A stretch of DNA of 9,637 nt, from contig DYHP01000033.1 of the NCBI GenBank assembly GCA_020724105.1, positions 1 to 9,637 on the forward strand, read 5' to 3'. Source of the DNA: Candidatus Methylomirabilis sp. GTDB taxonomy: Bacteria; Patescibacteriota; Patescibacteriia; DYHP01. The position numbers were made by a program, and so were the translations under genes. The notes beneath the pieces were generated by a model. The model was not told where the DNA came from. It did no database searches and saw nothing but the letters and a program-made list of their open reading frames with translations. Each line of letters begins with the position of its first letter. The first letter of the stretch is position 1. Below are positions 1 through 3,906 of the stretch, in pieces.

Positions 1-46
1 AATTGAAAGATAGTTTTTTAGTTTTTAGTTTTTAATCTTTTGGTTT

Positions 47-712
47 ATGCCCCTGAGATTATTGAAATATCTCTCTCCCTATCATTGGATGATTTACGCG
101 CTTGAGACCGCGCAAAATAAGCGCGAGCTTTTTGACATTGCCGGCGCTTTGTCCAAATCAACCGTTGATTTAAAATTTGAGTATAAATTGAGAGTTGCGG
201 CAATTCTTTTGAACTTGCGGCGGGACTTAAAAAAGAAATTCGGCATGTTTGTCGTTTTTGGCTGGGACGACAAAGACCGCGAAAAATACATAGACGTGCC
301 GGACGCAACCCAAGATATTTTTGGGAAGCGCCATTTTAACATTTTTGACTATAGTGAAGAGAGGATAACCCGCCTTTTTAGGAAAACGGTTAATTTTGAC
401 GGCGCTATTTTAATTGACGCGGAAGGCGATGTGGCGGACAGCGGGGTGGTTTTGGAAGGATTGAGGCCCAAACTTTTAGCCAAGCGTTTGTACGCAAAAA
501 AAACAGGTGACCTTTCCAGCCGTTTGGGATTTCACAAAAAAGTCCACACCAGGCATTTAAGCGCAATTACGGCTTCTTATAATCTTAAAAACACCGCGAT
601 TTTTACGGTAAGCGAAGAAACCGGCGATTTTCACATTTTTGAAGGAGGAAGGATTGTGTATTCCACAGTGAAGGGCGAGACGAGCCTCGTTAAAAACTTT
701 GCCAAAGTTTAA
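47..712 (+). CDS. DisA_N-domain protein, divergent diadenylate cyclase (c-di-AMP synthase)
   Basis: A 221-residue soluble protein whose C-terminal half matches the DisA_N/DAC fold, which condenses two ATP into the second messenger c-di-AMP. Visible motifs are FDGAILID (DGA at 118-120), TRHLSA (168-173) and VSEETG (188-193), in the family's order and spacing, with extra residues between DGA and TRH. In well-studied cyclases the second motif is GTRHRAA; here the leading Gly is His and the second Arg of the RHR triad is Leu171, so activity may be altered. I see no membrane helices (unlike CdaA) and no DisA C-terminal DNA-binding region; residues 1-60 are a basic helical segment without a family I can name. 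The ATG at 47 has no Shine-Dalgarno, only a T-rich tract (TTTTTAG repeats). Family call is firm; catalytic competence is open. Confidence 0.8.
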   Translation: MPLRLLKYLSPYHWMIYALETAQNKRELFDIAGALSKSTVDLKFEYKLRVAAILLNLRRDLKKKFGMFVVFGWDDKDREKYIDVPDATQDIFGKRHFNIFDYSEERITRLFRKTVNFDGAILIDAEGDVADSGVVLEGLRPKLLAKRLYAKKTGDLSSRLGFHKKVHTRHLSAITASYNLKNTAIFTVSEETGDFHIFEGGRIVYSTVKGETSLVKNFAKV

Positions 713-721
713 GCGAGACTA

Positions 722-799
722 AAGCCCCGCGCTACATTCATTATTGTTTAATGTAGTGCGAACCTTCAGGTTCGTTTGAATAATGAGACTGGGGGGCTT
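722..799 (+). other. Compact structured palindromic element with possible pseudoknot
   Basis: Starts ten bases after the preceding stop codon. Outer arms AAGCCCC (722-728) and GGGGCTT (793-799) enclose a 10-bp hairpin (729-738 with 750-759, one G-U) and a GAACC/GGTTC hairpin with a TTCA loop (760-773). The first hairpin's loop (738-745, TCATTATT) is exactly complementary to 779-786 (AATAATGA), so a pseudoknot could close the structure. It may act as a 3' end for the upstream gene or be a dispersed REP-like repeat; the right arm overlaps the -35 box of the next promoter. Confidence 0.5.
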
Positions 800-826
800 G
801 ACGAAAAATAAAGAATCTGTTAAGAT
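798..826 (+). promoter_or_regulatory. Sigma70-type promoter for the 833-967 RNA
   Basis: TTGACG (798-803) and TAAGAT (821-826) are separated by an ideal 17-nt AT-rich spacer. The start point is expected near 833. No open reading frame of any size follows before the terminator at 962-967, so the promoter appears to serve an untranslated RNA. Confidence 0.6.
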
Positions 827-832
827 ATTAAC

Positions 833-967
833 GAATGGAGAGGATGCCCAACATCTTGCTGGGCATCTTGTATGGAGAAAATAAGGTTTTTGGCAAGCTT
901 GGCGTAGGTTCAAAGCGTCTCCTCCTCGCTTTGGTGCTGATCGCCAAGCTTATCAGAGACCTTTTTT
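833..967 (+). ncRNA. Probable small structured non-coding RNA with anti-SD-like loop
   Basis: About 135 nt from the predicted start to the T-run. Hairpin 1 pairs 841-850 with 860-869 (10 bp, one G-U) around a 9-nt loop. Hairpin 2 pairs 885-904 with 942-961 (20 positions, one C-A mismatch), then an internal loop (905-910 / 934-941), then CAAAGCG/CGCTTTG (911-917 / 927-933) capped by the 9-nt loop TCTCCTCCT. TTTTTT follows the stem directly. ATGGAGA occurs on both sides of hairpin 1 (835-841, 872-878); either GGAGA can pair with TCTCC in the terminal loop. It does not match SRP, tmRNA, RNase P, 6S or 5S RNA features that I can recognise. The exposed CTCCTCC resembles the C-rich seed loops of Gram-positive sRNAs that bind Shine-Dalgarno sites; the regulatory role is inference. 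Confidence 0.6.
885..967 (+). terminator. Long-stem intrinsic terminator ending the ncRNA
   Basis: A 20-position stem (885-904 with 942-961) is followed immediately by TTTTTTG (962-968). The loop is itself a hairpin, so this is both the 3' domain of the RNA and its likely termination signal. Confidence 0.65.
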
Positions 968-971
968 GTTT

Positions 972-1274
972 ATAGAAGCCGTTTCACGCCATCACCCCAG
1001 TATCAAGCCGCAGCATAATGTTACGAAAATTATCTGCGGGAGCCGAAGGCGAGTTCCGTGAGATTCTGAAACACTTGTGTCATTCTGAATTTATTTCAGA
1101 ATCTGCGATAGATTCCGATTGTCATTCTGAATACCGAAACAAGTTCGGCACAAGTTTATTTCAGCATCTATCACAGACCCCGAAACAAGTTCGGGGCAAG
1201 TTCGGGATGACATTGTTCGGGATGACATTCCGTTGGGCTTTGATACTGGGGTGATGGCGTTTTGTGGCTTCTAT
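972..1274. repeat. MITE-like element with long terminal inverted repeats
   Basis: ATAGAAGCC (972-980) is mirrored by GGCTTCTAT (1266-1274). After a divergent 5-nt gap, 986-1006 is perfectly complementary to 1240-1260 (21 bp). The interior (about 1075-1225) is REP-like: TCATTCTGAAT repeats and a CAGACCCCGAAAC..GTTCGGGG palindrome (1173-1196). No transposase is encoded and no clear target-site duplication is visible. A short relative of the ends lies at 3466-3550, and GGCTTCTGTGATACAT at 1478-1493 resembles the right end plus flank (1266-1281). This looks like a non-autonomous element with nested palindromes. Confidence 0.65.
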
Positions 1275-1286
1275 GATACATGTCGT

Positions 1287-1444
1287 AGCCACATGATAAT
1301 GTCATAGTTGAGCCATTATAGAAATGTTATACCTTTATTGGAGTAGCATCCGTAAGGATGCGCCGGAAACGCGATTATCATAACCCCCTCTAAACTCCCC
1401 CTTACCTTAAGGGGGAGGACTGTGTATGACATTTCTGTGTGGCT
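1287..1444. repeat. Inverted repeat pair enclosing two hairpins
   Basis: 1287-1306 (AGCCACA..AATGTCATA) and 1425-1444 (TATGACATT..TGTGGCT) are imperfect inverted copies of 20 nt; a further TATGACATTT follows at 1451-1460. Between them are GCATCC/GGATGC with a GTAA loop (1346-1361) and CTCCCCCTT/AAGGGGGAG (1395-1403 / 1409-1417). There is no coding potential, so this is probably another non-autonomous palindromic repeat. Confidence 0.5.
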
Positions 1445-1491
1445 CGCTGGTATGACATTTTTAAATGGCCCTGACAGGCTTCTGTGATACA

Positions 1492-1521
1492 TTGACACAT
1501 TGAAACGAAATTTGGTATTGT
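1492..1521 (+). promoter_or_regulatory. Promoter of the ECF sigma gene
   Basis: TTGACA (1492-1497) is a perfect -35 box; TATTGT (1516-1521) follows after 18 nt. The start would fall near 1527-1529, on or just before the first ATG codons of the sigma factor (1526, 1535), so the message would be leaderless or nearly so. It is housekeeping-like and shows no obvious ECF autoregulation motif. Confidence 0.55.
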
Positions 1522-1525
1522 GGTT

Positions 1526-2101
1526 ATGAATTTTATGCTGGAGGGTCTCAAGGAAAAATTTCTTTTATTCAAGGTCTTGAACCAAAAAGACAAAAAAGCG
1601 TTTGGGGAGCTTTATAATATATATCGCGACCGATTGTATCGGTTTATTTTTTTTAAGGTTTCAAGCGCCGAAGACTCGGGGGAATTGACTAACGACGTTT
1701 TTTTTAAGGTCTGGCGGTTTATCCAAAATGGCGGGGAGATTAGCAGTTTTGCCGCCTTGCTCTACAGCACGGCGCGGAACGCCGTTAATGATTATTATCG
1801 CCAAAAAGGCGCTCCGACGATAGGCGCTGATTATCTCGAGAATTTGGAAGACCCTCAAATTGCGGCAGCAGACCTTGAGCAGGTTGAAATTAGTTTGGAA
1901 AAAGAATTTGACGAAAATCGCCTGCTTGAAGCCCTTAAAGGGCTCAAAGACGAGTATCGCGAGGTTGTCGTAATGAGATATTTGGATGAAATGTCATTCA
2001 GGGACATTGCCCAAGCATTGGGGAAGACAGAGGGGAATGTTAGGGTATTGGTTCACAGGGCGACGGAGGCATTGAAAAAAGAAATCACTTTCCTTTCTTA
2101 A
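1526..2101 (+). CDS. ECF-type RNA polymerase sigma factor (sigma-70 family)
   Basis: About 191 residues. The first half is sigma region 2 (AFGELYNIYRDRLYRFIF, then LTNDVFFKVWRFI, then the LLYSTARNAVNDYYRQK helix expected to melt and read the -10). An acidic linker follows, and the last third is region 4 (LEALKGLKDEYREVVVMRY, then the helix-turn-helix MSFRDIAQALGKTEGNVRVLVHRA). It would direct RNA polymerase to a small regulon. Possible starts are GTG 1520, ATG 1526 and ATG 1535; GTG 1520 lies inside the -10 box and none has a Shine-Dalgarno, so 1526 or 1535 is likely. The probable regulator is the DUF5667 membrane protein at 2657-3469, now separated by a broken nuclease gene, a terminator and a repeat. 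Confidence 0.9.
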   Translation: MNFMLEGLKEKFLLFKVLNQKDKKAFGELYNIYRDRLYRFIFFKVSSAEDSGELTNDVFFKVWRFIQNGGEISSFAALLYSTARNAVNDYYRQKGAPTIGADYLENLEDPQIAAADLEQVEISLEKEFDENRLLEALKGLKDEYREVVVMRYLDEMSFRDIAQALGKTEGNVRVLVHRATEALKKEITFLS

Positions 2102-2104
2102 GAT

Positions 2105-2440
2105 TTGAAACTAAGAAGGTGTGAATTGAGAAAAAAACAAACAGACGCAGAAAGAGTAATTTGGCGCCATTTACGCAGTAAACAAATAAAAGGTTCCAAA
2201 TTTTTTAGACAGTATAGCGTTGGTCCGTATATTTTGGATTTTTTCTGTCTCAAGATGTAGTTAGCCATTGAAATAGATGGAGGGCAACACGCGGAGAGCG
2301 TTCATCGAATTTATGACGAGCGGCGGACGAAGTTTTTGAAAAAGAGAGCAATCAAGATGATTAGATTTTGGGATAATGAGGTATTGAATAACACCCAAGG
2401 GGTTTTAGAAAAGATTCTAGAAAAATTGTTGGAATCATAA
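2105..2440 (+). pseudogene. DUF559 (PD-(D/E)XK-like) endonuclease gene broken by an in-frame amber codon
   Basis: Reading in frame from TTG 2105 (or TTG 2126, which follows AGAAGGTG) gives LRKKQTDAERVIWRHL, GPYILDFFCLKM, a TAG at 2258-2260, then LAIEIDGGQHAES and KMIRFWDNEVLNNTQGVLE, ending at TAA 2438. This is a whole DUF559 domain of normal length (about 110 codons), the Vsr-like nuclease family in which D (of YILDF) and E-x-D (of AIEID) carry catalysis. The stop falls between those motifs where relatives have Lys, so one AAG-to-TAG change explains it. There is no frameshift or other decay, so inactivation looks recent. It starts just after the sigma factor's stop and in the same frame, which suggests insertion between sigma and its partner. 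No amber recoding is known to me in this group. Confidence 0.8.
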
Positions 2441-2451
2441 CCCCTCCTTCA

Positions 2452-2482
2452 CCCCCCAAGTTTCCTTTGGAAATTTGGGAGG
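2452..2482. repeat. C-rich palindrome after the DUF559 remnant
   Basis: CCAAGTTTCC (2456-2465) pairs with GGAAATTTGG (2469-2478) around TTT, with further C/G pairs outside to 2452/2482. It is preceded by CCCCTCC and resembles the C-rich palindromes at 1384-1417 and 8696-8742, so it probably belongs to the same dispersed repeat class. Confidence 0.45.
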
Positions 2483-2526
2483 GTAAATACTGTAACAAAC
2501 CGTCCGGAATCTCGTCTATTATAGTG

Positions 2527-2553
2527 ATAGGGCTAAAAGTAGTCCTATTTTTT
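2527..2553 (+). terminator. Intrinsic terminator between sigma and DUF5667 genes
   Basis: ATAGGGCT (2527-2534) pairs with AGTCCTAT (2541-2548; 8 bp, one G-U) around AAAAGT, and the 3' arm runs into TTTTTT (2548-2553). It would end the sigma/DUF559 transcript, implying that the DUF5667 gene needs its own promoter or read-through. Confidence 0.6.
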
Positions 2554-2571
2554 GCTTAATTTGACAGGAAA

Positions 2572-2643
2572 ACTGTCATGCTGAACTGGTTTCAGCATCA
2601 GACACGGACCCCGAAACGCACAGACCCCGAAACGAGTTCGGGG
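2572..2643. repeat. REP-like palindromic repeat, second copy of the GACCCCGAAAC family
   Basis: It holds GCTGAA/TTCAGC (in 2581-2596) and CAGACCCCGAAACGAGTTCGGGG (as 2621-2643), which differs at one base from 1174-1196 inside the MITE-like element. A partial extra copy (GGACCCCGAAACGCA) lies at 2606-2620. The repeat ends 13 bases before the next gene's ATG, leaving little room for a normal leader. Confidence 0.55.
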
Positions 2644-2656
2644 TGACGAAATAAGT

Positions 2657-3469
2657 ATGACCGAAAAAGAACTCATAAAACAATTGAAAAATCTCGCAAA
2701 CAGCGAACAAGCAGGCGCTCTCAACAAAGAGCGAGGGAATTTGTTATGCCAAAATTTAATGGCAAAAATTGATGAAGATTCAAGGTTAACCCCTGCATCT
2801 TATTTGCCAAAGTTGTGGTTTTTGCGAGGATTCGGCCTGCGTAATTGTTTCCAACATGCCGTTGTAACCAGTTTGGTGTTTGCTGTCGGCATCGGCGGAG
2901 GCCTGACTACGGTTAGCGCTTCGCTTAACAGTTTGCCCGGCGACACTCTTTACACCGTTAAATTAACCACCGAAAAAGTTCGGCTAGCTTTGGCGCAGGA
3001 CGAGGCGATGAAAATAAATTTGCGCGCAGAATTTGTCGGCAGAAGAATTGAAGAAATGAAAACCATTGTCCAGTCCCCCGTAGAAAACAAGGGGGATAGA
3101 ATTGAGTTGGCTTTGGCTAATATTAAAATTGGAATAAATAGCGTTAACGATTCCATTGTCAATAACGCCGTTTCCGAGGATATTGCCACCGGCACGATTA
3201 AATTCATTGACCAAAAAATTATTGAATTGAGCGACATTATTGTCCTGAACGCTCCGGAACTGTCGGATAAGATAAGGGGCGTCTCTGAAGAGATGAATGG
3301 TATTATGGTTGAAAAGAGAATGACAATCCCGAATCCCGAATCGCGAATCCCGAATCCCGAATCTGAAAAATTGGAACCCGTTGCCACCTCGTCTATTGTG
3401 ATTCCCGAAAACAAAGAAGTCCCCGAAGCGCCAAAGAAAATACAGTTTCAAATAATAATTGAGGAATAG
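2657..3469 (+). CDS. Single-pass membrane protein with DUF5667 domain, probable anti-sigma factor
   Basis: 270 residues. Residues 1-60 are a charged, soluble N-terminal part (cytoplasmic by inference), 66-89 form one membrane helix (AVVTSLVFAVGIGGGLTTVSA), and 90-200 carry the DUF5667 signature SLPGDTLYTVKLTTEKVRLAL followed by long helices. A Pro-rich tail has IPNPES twice (224-236) from an in-frame heptamer repeat, and the protein ends in IIIEE. Such proteins commonly sit beside ECF sigma genes, and a cytoplasmic N-terminus with one membrane pass fits a membrane-tethered anti-sigma; binding is inferred. No Shine-Dalgarno precedes the ATG. The TAG stop at 3467-3469 lies in the left end of a MITE-like repeat, so the original C-terminus may have been different. 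Confidence 0.75.
   Translation: MTEKELIKQLKNLANSEQAGALNKERGNLLCQNLMAKIDEDSRLTPASYLPKLWFLRGFGLRNCFQHAVVTSLVFAVGIGGGLTTVSASLNSLPGDTLYTVKLTTEKVRLALAQDEAMKINLRAEFVGRRIEEMKTIVQSPVENKGDRIELALANIKIGINSVNDSIVNNAVSEDIATGTIKFIDQKIIELSDIIVLNAPELSDKIRGVSEEMNGIMVEKRMTIPNPESRIPNPESEKLEPVATSSIVIPENKEVPEAPKKIQFQIIIEE
3325..3365 (+). repeat. In-frame AATCCCG heptamer tandem repeat inside the DUF5667 gene
   Basis: Five heptamers run from 3325 to 3359 (four AATCCCG, the middle one AATCGCG), then AATCTG. Since three heptamers equal seven codons, translation gives the 7-residue period IPNPESR IPNPESE. It falls in the flexible extracytoplasmic tail. Confidence 0.75.
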
Positions 3470-3550
3470 AAGCCATAAAACGCCATCACAACGCCACTTC
3501 ACGCCAGTTGGCGTAAAATAACGTAGTGATGGCGTATAAATAGCGTTTAT
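3466..3550. repeat. Short MITE-like element related to 972-1274
   Basis: The left end ATAGAAGCC plus ATAAA plus ACGCCATCAC (3466-3489) has the same layout as the larger element's end (ATAGAAGCC, 5-nt variable gap, ACGCCATCAC). GTGATGGCGT (3526-3535) closes a 10-bp inverted repeat, with a second nested hairpin ACGCCA/TGGCGT (3501-3514) inside. The outer right end (to about 3550) is degenerate. It supplies the stop codon of the preceding gene. Confidence 0.6.
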
Positions 3551-3555
3551 AAATA

Positions 3556-3598
3556 TTACAGAATTAGAAAGGTCGAACCTTAAAACGGTATTCTGTAA
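3556..3598. repeat. Perfect 9-bp inverted repeat (hairpin)
   Basis: TTACAGAAT (3556-3564) is matched by ATTCTGTAA (3590-3598); inside, AAGGT (3569-3573) pairs with ACCTT (3577-3581). There is no T-run after it on the plus strand. It lies between the short MITE and the hairpin at 3609-3644. Confidence 0.5.
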
Positions 3599-3603
3599 AT
3601 AGT

Positions 3604-3644
3604 AAAAACCCGCCCAAATTCCGACAAGTTGGAACTTGAGCGGG
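3604..3644 (-). terminator. Hairpin with T-run on the minus strand
   Basis: CCCGC..TTCC (3609-3622) pairs with GGAA..GCGGG (3631-3644), 14 positions with two mismatches, loop 3623-3630. AAAAA at 3604-3608 reads as TTTTT after the hairpin on the minus strand, as in an intrinsic terminator for leftward transcription. No minus-strand gene is visible upstream of it, so it would end antisense or small-RNA transcripts, or it may simply be a repeat. Confidence 0.45.
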
Positions 3645-3906
3645 CAAGTAAAAGAACTGCTAGAATAATGCAAGAAATCTTTATTCATCAGTTCGAAAAA
3701 GTCGATTATAACTACATATTCTTGTTCGGCGTTATTCTGCGTAATCCCTTCACTCGCACGCGAGTGAGGGACAGCGTAGTTCGGCGGAACGATGCTTTGT
3801 TTGCTGAAAGACCTCGAAGCAGACCGCCAAAGGCGGACGCTACGGGGCAAGCGCTAAAAACGCAGAAGTTGCGCAGACGAGAATTTTGTAGCAAATGTAA
3901 ATATAT
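3645..3906 (+). other. Gene-free, hairpin-rich leader before the surface-protein gene
   Basis: I find no convincing protein here. Hairpins: TCCCT-T-CACTCG / CGAGTG-AGGGA (3745-3771) and CCGCC-AAA-GGCGG (3824-3836), the latter a type I associate with dispersed repeats in these genomes. A weak promoter candidate is TTCATC (3684-3689), 17 nt, TATAAC (3707-3712), which would give a ~190-nt leader. The final 20 bases are almost pure A/T with no Shine-Dalgarno. On the minus strand a TATAAT (3706-3711) could start leftward transcription toward the terminator at 3604. Confidence 0.4.

Noticed and set aside
722..799. Integron attC-like site
   Set aside because: It lacks the RYYYAAC / GTTRRRY core sites and no integrase or cassette array is present.
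719..913. 64-residue minus-strand frame over the structured region
   Set aside because: It crosses the palindromic element, the promoter and the RNA hairpins; there is no start context and the composition is not protein-like.
833..967. Possible SRP, 6S, 5S or tmRNA gene
   Set aside because: None of the conserved motifs are present (no SRP GGAA apical domain, no tRNA-like end, no 5S loop pattern), so it was left as an unassigned RNA.
1075..1225. CRISPR array (repeated TCATTCTGAAT motifs)
   Set aside because: Unit lengths and spacing are irregular, units are palindromic REP types, and no cas genes are near.
1018..1254. 78-residue plus-strand reading frame (CHSEFISES.. )
   Set aside because: It lies wholly within the MITE-like element and translates REP repeats (CHSEF, PKQVRGKFGMT); it has no family features.
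2258..2260. Amber codon as reassigned sense codon
   Set aside because: All other genes read normally with ordinary stops (TAA, TAG and TGA all used as ends here), so point mutation is the simpler reading.
2984..3850. 288-residue minus-strand frame
   Set aside because: It is antisense to the well-supported DUF5667 gene, crosses the repeat region, and shows no recognisable domain.
3645..3906. Possible tmRNA on the minus strand (AT-rich stretch with Ala/Asn-like codons)
   Set aside because: No tRNA-like acceptor ends, no T-arm and no plausible tag ending were found.
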